Of a DNA stretch of 64,000 nt, positions 7,793 through 16,400 are shown piece by piece; within the stretch, counting starts at the first letter, position 1; each line of letters begins with the position of its first letter. A model generated the notes under the pieces. It saw nothing but the letters and a program-made list of their open reading frames with translations, ran no database searches and was not told the origin of the DNA. Where the stretch lies: the NCBI RefSeq assembly GCF_026341825.1, contig NZ_JAPENY010000003.1:2046001-2110000 (forward strand), given 5' to 3'. The translations under genes were made by a program, and so were the position numbers. The DNA is from Streptomyces sp. NBC_00620. Its GTDB lineage: Bacteria; Actinomycetota; Actinomycetes; Streptomycetales; Streptomycetaceae.

Positions 7793-9064
7793 TCACGCAG
7801 TGCCGGCGGCGAGATGCGGTTCCCGGTCGTCCAGGAACTCGACCAGGGCCAACGCCAGCAGCGCGCCCAGTGCGATCCAGACGGTGACGGCGGGCGTCGG
7901 GCGGTTCCAGGCGAGCAGCGTGGCGGCGGCGACCGCGACCACCGTCCAGTTCAGCCAGGGTTTGACGCGGTGCACCCACTCTCCGGTCGGCCCCGCGGCG
8001 AACCCCGTGGCGTCGCGGACGGCGCCGATGCCGCCCGTCCACGCGGCCAGGACCCGGGAGGCCGCCCGGCCCTTACCGGTCAGCCAGGCGCTCAGCGCGA
8101 CGATCACGCCGAGGGTGATCACCATCCGTACCGTCGTCCGCAGGAAGCGCACCAAGGTGTCGAAGACGGCCCCCGCGGCGGGCTGGGAGACCCCGGCCGG
8201 GAGGCCGTCGAGGTAGAGGGCCCGGAACACCCAGAGCGCCAGTCCGAGGAGTGCCGCGCCGACCGCCACGGCGAGGGCGGCCACGACCAGGGCACGGCGT
8301 CTGCGTACGGCGGTGAGCACACCCGCGGCCGTGAGCAGCAGTGTCAGCACGGGCAGCCAGAATCCGACGAGTTGCAGCAGCCTGAAGCCCTTCTGGGCCT
8401 TGCCGATGGACTCGGAGGTCATGACCGTGAACTCGGTGTGCACCTCGGGGATCTTCGAGGCCACGGCGAGTCCGTTGTCGACGAGCGCCTGCTTGACCTT
8501 TTCGATGACGGGGGCGAGGTCGATGATCACGGCGTCGTCGGTGAGTTTCACCGCTCCGCCGCCGCTTCCGGTCAGCGCCTTCTCGACGGCCGCGTGAACT
8601 CTCCTGTTGAGCTGGGTCCACAGGGTGGCGAACGCGTCGCTGCTCACGAACTTCAGCGCCGTGCTGTGCACGAAACCGCTGATCCCGGTGGTGACCGGGC
8701 CGCTCAGCGCGTCCAGGGCCTTGCCGGCCAGCGGGCGGTCGGCGGGCTCGACGGAGGAGAGGATCGTCGCTACGTCGAGTCTCTCCATGACCGCGTCGGT
8801 CACCCGGTTGGCGACGGCGGCCTGGAGGTCGGGGTCCGAGGCGAGGGGCTCCATGGTCTTCACGTACTGGTCGGTGTCCCCCACCGTGTCGCTCGCCCAG
8901 GACGCGACGGCGCTCAGCGGGGTGAGCACGGCGGCGAGGACGATCAGCAGCACGGCAAGGATCGCCCGTACGCGATGCCTGTGAACCTTGGGGCCGCGCT
9001 TCTCCAACTCCGCGACTCTGGCGCGTAGTTCGGTCAGCTCCTCCTGCGCTCCCGTGCTCGTCAT
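7793..9064 (-). CDS. Streptomyces integral membrane protein of unknown function
   Basis: 423 aa. An N-terminal coiled segment (EELTELRARVAELEKRG) is followed by a transmembrane helix (ILAVLLIVLAAVLTPLSAVA). A soluble, probably external domain of about 180 residues rich in Asp, Val and Ala comes next, then three or four more transmembrane helices. I do not recognise a named domain, though similar proteins are common in Streptomyces. The ATG at 9064 has no good SD of its own, and its ATG overlaps the stop of a nine-codon leader ORF that has a strong SD (9061-9090). Translation may therefore be coupled. Confidence 0.75.
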   Translation of the reverse strand: MTSTGAQEELTELRARVAELEKRGPKVHRHRVRAILAVLLIVLAAVLTPLSAVASWASDTVGDTDQYVKTMEPLASDPDLQAAVANRVTDAVMERLDVATILSSVEPADRPLAGKALDALSGPVTTGISGFVHSTALKFVSSDAFATLWTQLNRRVHAAVEKALTGSGGGAVKLTDDAVIIDLAPVIEKVKQALVDNGLAVASKIPEVHTEFTVMTSESIGKAQKGFRLLQLVGFWLPVLTLLLTAAGVLTAVRRRRALVVAALAVAVGAALLGLALWVFRALYLDGLPAGVSQPAAGAVFDTLVRFLRTTVRMVITLGVIVALSAWLTGKGRAASRVLAAWTGGIGAVRDATGFAAGPTGEWVHRVKPWLNWTVVAVAAATLLAWNRPTPAVTVWIALGALLALALVEFLDDREPHLAAGTA

Positions 9065-9090
9065 GCGGCCGGACCGGTCTTCTCCGCCAT
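9061..9090 (-). CDS. Possible nine-codon leader peptide coupled to the membrane protein gene
   Basis: An ATG at 9090 opens a nine-codon frame (MAEKTGPAA) whose TGA overlaps the ATG of the next gene as ATGA. A GAGGAG element lies six bases upstream of this ATG, a much better ribosome site than anything before the ATG at 9064. This pattern fits translational coupling through a leader peptide. A frameshift, with the true N-terminus starting here, is the alternative. Confidence 0.4.
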   Translation of the reverse strand: MAEKTGPAA

Positions 9091-9268
9091 GGAAGGCTCC
9101 TCGCTAGAGATCACGTCCAGCCTCGGTCGTGGCGGCGGGTGCAACCTTCCGGGCGGGGCCGTTCGGGTGATCGTGGCTGCCGGTCACCCCGCCGGGGCCT
9201 CTCTGCTGTACTGGACCAATGCCATGCGCCGATCTCGACGAACTCGACCGCAGTACAGAGGCCGGGCC

Positions 9269-11314
9269 GTGAGCGGCGGCGAGCGGCAGGTCCCCGGCGC
9301 CTGCCCGCTGGACTGTCCGGACGGCTGCGCCTGGACCGTGACCGTTCGGGACGGGCGGGCGACCGGGCTGCGCGGAAACCGCGAACACCCGTACACGCGG
9401 GGCGCGTTGTGCGTGAAGGTCAACCAGTACCTGGAGCACACCCGCGCCCCCGGCCGCCTGATGTTCCCGCTGCGGCGGGTGGGCGCGAAGGGCGAGGACA
9501 GGTTCGAGCGGATCAGCTGGGACGAGGCACTGGCGGAGATCGCCGCCCGTCTGCGCGAGACGATCGACACCCACGGCGGCGAGGCGATCTGGCCCTACCA
9601 GGGCACCGGCACCCTCGGTTACCTGCAAGGTCTCCAGGGCAGGGCGGGCAGCCGCCTCTGGAACGTCCTGGGCGCCTCCCGCCACCGGATGACCATCTGC
9701 GCGAGCGCCGGGTCCGCGGGACTGAGGTACACCCAGGGCACCAGCGAGGGCATGGACCCCGAAGACCTGCGCCACTCCCGCCTGATCCTCCTCTGGGGCA
9801 CCAACACCCTGACGACCGGCCACCACTTGTGGCGGCTGATCCAGGAGGCGCGCACGAAGGGTGCGTACGTCGTCGCCATCGACCCGGTCCGTACCCGCAC
9901 CGCGGAACAGGCCGACGAGCACCTGCCGATCCGCCCCGGCGGCGACGCGGCGCTCGCCCTCGCGCTTCTGAACGTGGTCCTGTCCGAGGGCGCGGAGGAC
10001 CGCGCCTACCTGGCCCGGCACACCCACGGCTGGGAGCAATTCCGGTCCCGCATCGAGGAGTTCACCCCGGAGCGGGCCGCCCTCGACACCGGACTGACCC
10101 CCGAGCGGATCACCGCCCTGGGACGGCGCCTCGCCCACACCCGGCCCACCGCGATCCGCACCTCCATGGGCATGCAGCGCCACGCGGGCGGCGGCACCGC
10201 GCTGCGTACCCTCGCGTGCATACCGGGCGTGACCGGCGACTGGCAGTACCCCGGTGGCGGCCTGCACTACGCCACCGACGGCGCCCACGGCGGCAACCTC
10301 GCCGCCCTCACCCGCGACGACCTGCTCCCCCACCCCGTACGCGGCCTGTCCATGACCCGCCTCGCCGAGGGCCTGCTGAAGACCGACGACCCGCCCGTCA
10401 AGGTCCTGTTCGTCTACGGCGCCAACCCGGCCGTCAGCTCACCGGACCAGACCCGCATCCGCCAGGGACTCGCCCGCGAGGACCTGTTCACGGTCGTCCT
10501 CGACCACTTCCGCACCGACACCGCCGACTGGGCGGACATCGTGCTCCCCGCCACCATGCAGACCGAACACCTCGACATCCACGACGCCTACGGCCACCAC
10601 TACCTGGCCTGGAACGAACCCGCCGTCGCGCCGCCCGGCGAATGCGCCTCCACCACCGAGACGTTCCGCCGCCTGTCCCGCGCGCTCGGGTTGACCGAAC
10701 CTGCCCTGTACGACTCGGACGAGGACCTGGCCCGCCAGTTCCTCGACTCGGACCACCCCTCCCTGGACGGCATCACGGTGGAGAGTCTGCGGGAACGCGG
10801 CTGGGCCCGGCTGATCACCGACCGGCTGCCGTTCTCCGACGGCTTCCCCACACCGAGCGGCAGGCTCGAATTCGTCTCGGGGACGGCCGCGGCCGACGGC
10901 CACGACGCGCTGCCCGGCCATGTGCCCGCGGCGGAACCGGCCTCCGCCCGCCACCCCCTGGTGCTCATCTCGGCCGCCCAGCACTTCACCATCAACACCG
11001 TCTTCGGCAACAAGCCGGAGCTGCGCCGCCGCGCGGGCCCGCCCACGGTCGTCCTCCATCCCGACGACGCCGCCCCACGCGGCCTGAAGCCCGGCGACCG
11101 TGCCCGCGTCATCAACGACCGCGGATCCTTCACCGCCCTCATCGCCGTCGAGGACCGGGTCACCCCGGGAGTCGCCCTCACCGAGAAGGGCCACTGGCCC
11201 AAACTCCAGGAGGACACCGGGACGGGCGTGAACGCCACCGTCGCCGAACGGGACACGGACCTCGGCGGGGGCGCCGTCTTCCATGACAACCGGGTTGAGA
11301 TCGTGCCGCTCTGA
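9269..11314 (+). CDS. Molybdopterin-dependent oxidoreductase (formate dehydrogenase/DMSO reductase family)
   Basis: 681 aa from the GTG at 9269, chosen because AGAGG lies seven bases upstream and the Fe-S motif follows at once; the frame is open from 9089. The N-terminus carries Cys12-x3-Cys16-x3-Cys20-x27-Cys48, a [4Fe-4S] site. The molybdopterin oxidoreductase domain follows, and a C-terminal molydopterin-dinucleotide-binding domain begins near HPLVLISAAQHFTINTVFG. The protein looks cytoplasmic, with no Tat signal. No dedicated electron-transfer subunit is next door, so the acceptor is unknown. The Mo ligand may lie in the ICASAGSAG stretch. The substrate is not predictable. Confidence 0.85.
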   Translation: MSGGERQVPGACPLDCPDGCAWTVTVRDGRATGLRGNREHPYTRGALCVKVNQYLEHTRAPGRLMFPLRRVGAKGEDRFERISWDEALAEIAARLRETIDTHGGEAIWPYQGTGTLGYLQGLQGRAGSRLWNVLGASRHRMTICASAGSAGLRYTQGTSEGMDPEDLRHSRLILLWGTNTLTTGHHLWRLIQEARTKGAYVVAIDPVRTRTAEQADEHLPIRPGGDAALALALLNVVLSEGAEDRAYLARHTHGWEQFRSRIEEFTPERAALDTGLTPERITALGRRLAHTRPTAIRTSMGMQRHAGGGTALRTLACIPGVTGDWQYPGGGLHYATDGAHGGNLAALTRDDLLPHPVRGLSMTRLAEGLLKTDDPPVKVLFVYGANPAVSSPDQTRIRQGLAREDLFTVVLDHFRTDTADWADIVLPATMQTEHLDIHDAYGHHYLAWNEPAVAPPGECASTTETFRRLSRALGLTEPALYDSDEDLARQFLDSDHPSLDGITVESLRERGWARLITDRLPFSDGFPTPSGRLEFVSGTAAADGHDALPGHVPAAEPASARHPLVLISAAQHFTINTVFGNKPELRRRAGPPTVVLHPDDAAPRGLKPGDRARVINDRGSFTALIAVEDRVTPGVALTEKGHWPKLQEDTGTGVNATVAERDTDLGGGAVFHDNRVEIVPL

Positions 11315-11350
11315 TCCCTCGCCGATTCCCTCGATTTCCCTCGATCCGAT

Positions 11351-12301
11351 TCACAGTCCGATGTGAGCGGCTATCGGCAGGTGGTCGCTCCCCGTCTCCG
11401 GCAGCGACCAGACTTCGGTGACTGTCGCCGAGCGGGCCATGATCTGGTCGATGCGAGCCATGGGCAGCGACGCCGGCCAGCTGAACGCGAATCCTGAGCC
11501 CGCCGCGTTCAACTGTGAACTGACCGGTGCCAGACCGCGGTCGTCCACAGTGCTGTTGAGGTCCCCGAGCAGAATCACCTTGTCCAGCCGCTCGGCCGCG
11601 ATCGCGTCACCGAGGAGAACAGCGCTTTCGTCCCGCAGCGCGGAACTGAATCCGTTCCTGGGACCGAGGCGCACGGACGGCAGATGAGCCACATAGACAG
11701 CGACATCCCCCTGTGCAGTCCTGGCGGTCGCCCTCAGCCCGCGGTTCCAGCCCTCGCCGATCCCCTCCGGCCTGATGTCCACCAACCGCACGTCGGAGAG
11801 CGGGTACTTCGACCAGAGCCCGACCGTGCCCTTGGTCGCATGGTGGGGATAGTCCGACGCCATGACCGCCGCGAAGGCCGGCAACGCGGAAGGCGTCAAC
11901 TCCTCCAGGGCGATGAGGTCGGCCCGGGTCTCGACCAAGGTCCTCGCGGTGCCCGCCGGGTCTGGATTGACGTCGCTGACATTGTGCTGGAGCGCGGTGA
12001 TCCGGCCCGCCGAGTCCGCCAGGTCGTGGCCGGGAAGTAGCAGATCGCCGAAAAGGCTCATCCAGGCGGCGACGGGCAGCAGCAACGCGATCAGCCCGAC
12101 GAACGAGCGGCGCAGCAATGCCGCGACCAGCAGTCCCGGGACGGCCAGTCCGAGCCAAGGAAGAAACGTCTCAAGAAGGCTGCCCAGGTGCCCAAGCGTG
12201 TTGGGCAGAACGGAATGAAGGACCAGCAGGAGAGCGAGCAACAGGGAAAGCAGCGCCAGGACGCGCCCTTGTCTCCAGTCCGGCCACTCGCACGACGTCA
12301 C
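11351..12301 (-). CDS. Membrane-anchored endonuclease/exonuclease/phosphatase (EEP) family protein
   Basis: 316 aa from a GTG at 12301; the open frame reaches 12370, but its first 23 residues look non-coding and neither start has a clear SD. Three hydrophobic segments occupy about residues 13-90, then a DNase I-like domain: QHNVSD (metal site), LEELTPSALPAF (catalytic Glu), VAHLPS, LGDLNST (Asp-Asn) and SDHLPI (catalytic Asp-His). Such proteins hydrolyse phosphodiesters outside the membrane. Short CCCTCGATT-like tandem repeats lie downstream of its stop at 11315-11345. The substrate is unknown. Confidence 0.85.
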   Translation of the reverse strand: MTSCEWPDWRQGRVLALLSLLLALLLVLHSVLPNTLGHLGSLLETFLPWLGLAVPGLLVAALLRRSFVGLIALLLPVAAWMSLFGDLLLPGHDLADSAGRITALQHNVSDVNPDPAGTARTLVETRADLIALEELTPSALPAFAAVMASDYPHHATKGTVGLWSKYPLSDVRLVDIRPEGIGEGWNRGLRATARTAQGDVAVYVAHLPSVRLGPRNGFSSALRDESAVLLGDAIAAERLDKVILLGDLNSTVDDRGLAPVSSQLNAAGSGFAFSWPASLPMARIDQIMARSATVTEVWSLPETGSDHLPIAAHIGL

Positions 12302-12545
12302 ACGACCACATCGTAGGCGCGCAGCAAGCGCTTGAGTCCCTGAGCACCCACACCACCGAAATGAGCACATACAGCCGCGACGCCACTACACGGAGCGATC
12401 TTCCTTGGCCGAATCCCGCCCCGAGCCCCTCTGGTCGCGCGCGCCTTCCGTAATCGGTCCCGGCATTACTGGACCTGGTGCGCCGAAGCACAGAGACTCC
12501 AGGGACAATTCGTCTGTCGCAGTCGCCTCACCAAGGGGTTCACGA

Positions 12546-13130
12546 ATGATCACGCTCACGAAAGAAGACGGCCCGGCGGATCTGGATGGGGTGACCCATC
12601 TGACCATCGGAGCGTCCTGGGACCCGACCGTTGGAAGCAGCGGCGGCATCATAGGGAAGATCCGCCAGAAGGTCGGTACCGACCTCGACCTGATCGCCAT
12701 CGCGATGCAGGGTTCGGAGCCGGTGCGGCTGGCCGGTCTCGACTCCCTGGATCCGCTGGGCAACGGCTCGCTGCTGCACAGCGGGGACAACCAGACCGGG
12801 CAGGGGGACGGCGACGACGAGACGGTGACCGTCAACTTCGCCAAGGTGCCGGGCAACATCACGTCCATCGTGTTCGTCGCCGCCGCGTACAAGAAGGGCA
12901 GCAACTTCCAGAAGGCGCGGAACATCAGCTTCAAGGTGTACGACGCGACGGGCGGCAGCTCCCAGCAGGTCGCCGACATCTGGCCGAGCCTGCTCAGCTC
13001 GGACAACGGCTGCGCCGTGGCCAAGGCCATGCGGGACGGCGCGAGCTGGAAGCTCCAGGTGATCAACGAGACCGGGAAGATCAAGCAGGGCGACGAGAAG
13101 GCCCTGATGCGCTTCGCCGTGAGCAAGTAG
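12546..13130 (+). CDS. TerD-family calcium-binding stress protein
   Basis: 194 aa, typical TerD length. The start at 12546 has an AAGGGG ribosome site. It shows the TerD fold: ITLTKEDGPADLDGVTHLTIG at the N-terminus, the acidic calcium-binding stretch DLDLIAIAM, and a second acidic site near the DGDDETVTVNF loop. Family members bind calcium and are linked to tellurite, phage and envelope stress; several paralogs are usual in Streptomyces and the exact role is unclear. It stands alone, followed by a strong terminator. Confidence 0.9.
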   Translation: MITLTKEDGPADLDGVTHLTIGASWDPTVGSSGGIIGKIRQKVGTDLDLIAIAMQGSEPVRLAGLDSLDPLGNGSLLHSGDNQTGQGDGDDETVTVNFAKVPGNITSIVFVAAAYKKGSNFQKARNISFKVYDATGGSSQQVADIWPSLLSSDNGCAVAKAMRDGASWKLQVINETGKIKQGDEKALMRFAVSK

Positions 13131-13138
13131 CGCGGTCC

Positions 13139-13166
13139 GGGTCGGCGCCGACACCGGCGCCGACCC
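13139..13166 (+). terminator. Intrinsic-type hairpin after the TerD gene
   Basis: A perfect 12-bp inverted repeat (GGGTCGGCGCCG at 13139-13150 and its complement at 13155-13166) with an ACAC loop begins eight bases after the TerD stop. There is no U-run, which is usual in Streptomyces. It may also terminate the convergent small gene at 13200. Confidence 0.8.
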
Positions 13167-13199
13167 GACCTGCGGCATACCGTGCGGCGATCAGGGCCC

Positions 13200-13337
13200 C
13201 TACTCGGCTCCCTGTTCGGCAGGTTGAGCCAGTCCCGCCGTCCACTTCTCCTCGATCCGGCCGAACTTCCACACCAGCAGGGCGACCGCCCAGGTGGCGA
13301 AGAACAGGCCGACGACGACGTAGCCGATGTCGCACAC
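13200..13337 (-). CDS. Small single-pass membrane protein (45 aa)
   Basis: 45 aa from a GTG at 13337 preceded by GAGGAGG at good spacing, ending at TAG (13200-13202). The N-terminal half is one transmembrane helix (IGYVVVGLFFATWAVALLVW). A charged tail follows (KFGRIEEKWTAGLAQPAEQG). It is divergent from the nitrate reductase fusion at 13479, with about 140 bases between them, and convergent with TerD. I do not recognise the family. The strong SD, clean helix-plus-tail layout and placement at the nitrate reductase promoter argue that it is real. Confidence 0.7.
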   Translation of the reverse strand: MCDIGYVVVGLFFATWAVALLVWKFGRIEEKWTAGLAQPAEQGAE

Positions 13338-13386
13338 GAGGATCCCGTCCTCCTCACAGACCCTCGATCACAGCTGTGTGGAGGGC

Positions 13387-13425
13387 GTAACCCCCAATGA
13401 TCGAACGGTGTGACAACCGCGTAAC
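13387..13425. promoter_or_regulatory. Candidate GlnR-like binding site upstream of the nitrate reductase gene
   Basis: GTAAC occurs at 13387-13391, and GTGAC-N6-GTAAC occupies 13410-13425. GlnR, the nitrogen regulator of Streptomyces, binds GTnAC-N6-GAAAC arrays. The second box fits apart from GTAAC in place of GAAAC; the first box is off register by one base. It lies 54-92 bases before the nitrate reductase start. Assignment rests on consensus similarity and on assimilatory nitrate reductase being a known GlnR target. Confidence 0.4.
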
Positions 13426-13478
13426 GGGCACTTCGTAGCGTCGAGGGAGAAAGCATCCGATCGCCTGAAGGGCCGCCC

Positions 13479-16400
13479 GTGACCACGACCCCCACGCAGG
13501 TACGGACGGTCTGCTCGTACTGCGGTGTGGGCTGCGGGATGGTGCTCGACATCGGGATGGGCCCCGACGGGCGGCGTACGGTCCTCAAGGCGTCCGGCGA
13601 CAAGGCGCACCCCGCCAACTTCGGCCGCCTGTGCACCAAGGGCGCGACCACGGCCGACATGCTCGCCGCCCCGGGCCGGCTGACCACCGCGCTGACGCGC
13701 CCCGAACGCGGGGCGCAGGCCGAGCCCGCCCCCGTGGAGGCCGCGATCGCCGAGACGGCACGAAGGCTGCGGGCGGTGATCGACGAGCACGGGCCCGACG
13801 CCTTCGCCTTCTACGTCTCCGGGCAGATGAGCCTGGAGGCCCAGTACCTGGCGAACAAGCTGGCCAAGGGCTTCGTCCGCACCAACCAGATCGAGTCGAA
13901 CTCGCGGCTGTGCATGGCCAGCGCGGGCACCGGCTACAAGCTGTCGCTCGGCGCGGACGGCCCGCCCGGCTCCTACCAGGACTTCGACCGCGCGGACGTC
14001 TTCTTCGTCATCGGCTCCAACATGGCCGACTGCCACCCCATCCTCTTCCTGCGCATGATGGAGCGGGTCAAGGCGGGCGCGAAGCTGATCGTCGTGGACC
14101 CGCGCCGTACCGCCACCGCCGCGAAGGCCGATCTGTTCCTGCAGATCAAGCCGGGCACGGACCTCGCGCTGCTGAACGGCCTGTTGCACCTCCTGCACGA
14201 GAACGGCGACACCGACCCCGACTTCATCGCCGCCCACACCGAGGGCTGGGAGGCGATACCGGAGTTCCTCGCCGACTACCCGCCCGCCACGGTCGCCGAG
14301 CTCACGGGCCTCGCCGAGGCCGACATCCAGGAGGCGGCCCGGCTCATTGGCTCGGCCGGTGAGTGGATGAGCCTCTGGACCATGGGCCTCAACCAGTCCA
14401 CACACGGCACCTGGAACACCAACGCCCTGGTCAACCTGCATCTGGCGACGGGCGCGATCTGCCGCCCCGGTTCCGGTCCGTTCTCGCTGACCGGCCAGCC
14501 CAACGCCATGGGCGGCCGGGAGATGGGTTACATGGGTCCAGGGCTGCCCGGCCAGCGGTCGGTGCTGGTGGACGAGGAGCGCGCCTTCGTCGAGGAGCTG
14601 TGGGACCTGCCCCCTGGCACGGTCCGCAAGGACGGGGTCGGCCAGGGCACCGTCGAGATGTTCCAGAAGATGGCGGACGGGGACATCAAGGCCTGCTGGA
14701 TCATCTGCACCAACCCCGTCGCCTCCGTGGCCAACCGCAAGACCGTCATCGAGGCCCTGGAGAGGGCCGAGTTCGTCGTCGCCCAGGACGTCTTCGCCGA
14801 GACGGAGACGAACGCGTACGCGGATGTCGTACTGCCCGGAGCGCTGTGGACCGAGACCGAGGGCGTCCTCATCAACAGCGAGCGCAACCTCACCCTCGCG
14901 CAGCCCGCCGTGGAGCCGCCCGGGGAGGCGATGGCCGACTGGCGGATCATCGCCGCCGTCGCACGCGCGATGGGATACGAGGAGGGCTTCTCGTACGACA
15001 GCGCGGAAGAGGTCTTCGAGGAGATCAAGGGCGCCTGGAATCCGAAGACCGGATACGACCTGCGGGGCGTGACCTACGAACGGTTGCGGTCCACCCCCGT
15101 GCAGTGGCCGGCGGCGAGCACCGACGGGCCCGACCGCAATCCGATCCGCTACATGGATGGGGACGGCAGCGGCTTCGGCGGTCCGGTCTTCCCGACGGCG
15201 AGCGGCCGGGCGGTGTTCCACGCCCGCCCGCACATCCCGGCCGCCGAGATGCCCGACGACGACTATCCGTACGTCCTGAACACCGGGCGGCTGCAGCACC
15301 AGTGGCACACCCTCACCAAGACGGGCAAGGTCGCCAAACTCAACAGGCTCAACCCCGGGCCGTTCGTGGAACTGCATCCCGGCGACGCCGCCGCACTCGG
15401 CATCGCCGACGGCGACTCGGTGGAGGTCGCCTCGCGACGCGGACGGGCGGTGCTGCCCGCCGTGGTGACCGACCGGGTTCGGCCCGGCTGCTGCTTCGCG
15501 CCCTTCCACTGGAACGACCTGTTCGGCGAGTACCTGAGCGTCAACGCCGTCACCAGTGACGCCGTCGACCCGCTCTCCTTCCAGCCGGAGTTCAAGGTCT
15601 GCGCGGTGTCGCTGACGAAGGTGGCGGCTCCGGTGTCCGTCGTAACTCCCGCGTCCGTGGTGGTTCCGCAACCGGCCGCTCCCACCGCCGGTCCCGCCGG
15701 CGCCTTCGGGCTGGAGCCCGCCCCGCCGCCCGTGCTGGCCGAGCACGAGCGCCAGTACCTGATCGGATTCCTCGCCGGGATCGACTCAGGCGCTCCCGGT
15801 GTGCCGGTGCTGCCGCCGGGCGCGCCGTTCAGCCCCGAGCACGCGCTGTGGGTGAACGGCGTGCTGGCCGGCATGTACTCCAGGGCCGTGCCCACAACGC
15901 CCGCCGCACCGGCGGCACTTGCCGCCCCCGTCCGGGAGGTCGTCGTCCTGTGGGCCTCGCAGACCGGCAACGCGGAGGAGTTCGCGGCGGCCGCCGCCGA
16001 CCGGCTCACCACCACCGGTCACAAGGCCACCCTCCTCGACATGGACGACGCCCACCCGGGGAACCTGCCCACCGGAGCCGACGTCCTGTTGATCACCAGC
16101 ACCTTCGGCGACGGCGACGCCCCCGACAACGGCTCCGGATTCTGGGACGCCCTGGCCGCGCCCGACTCACCCCGTCTGGACGGCGTGCGGTACGCGGTCC
16201 TCGCCTTCGGCGACTCCTCGTACGACGACTTCTGCGGCCACGGCCGCCGCGTGGACCAGCGCCTCGACGAGCTGGGCGCGGTGCGTCTCACCCCGCGGAC
16301 GGACTGTGAACCCGACTACGAACTCTCGGCCACGGCCTGGCTCGACGAGGTCCTCACCGCCCTGAACGGCGCCCCGGAAACGACCTCGGCCCCCGCGCCC

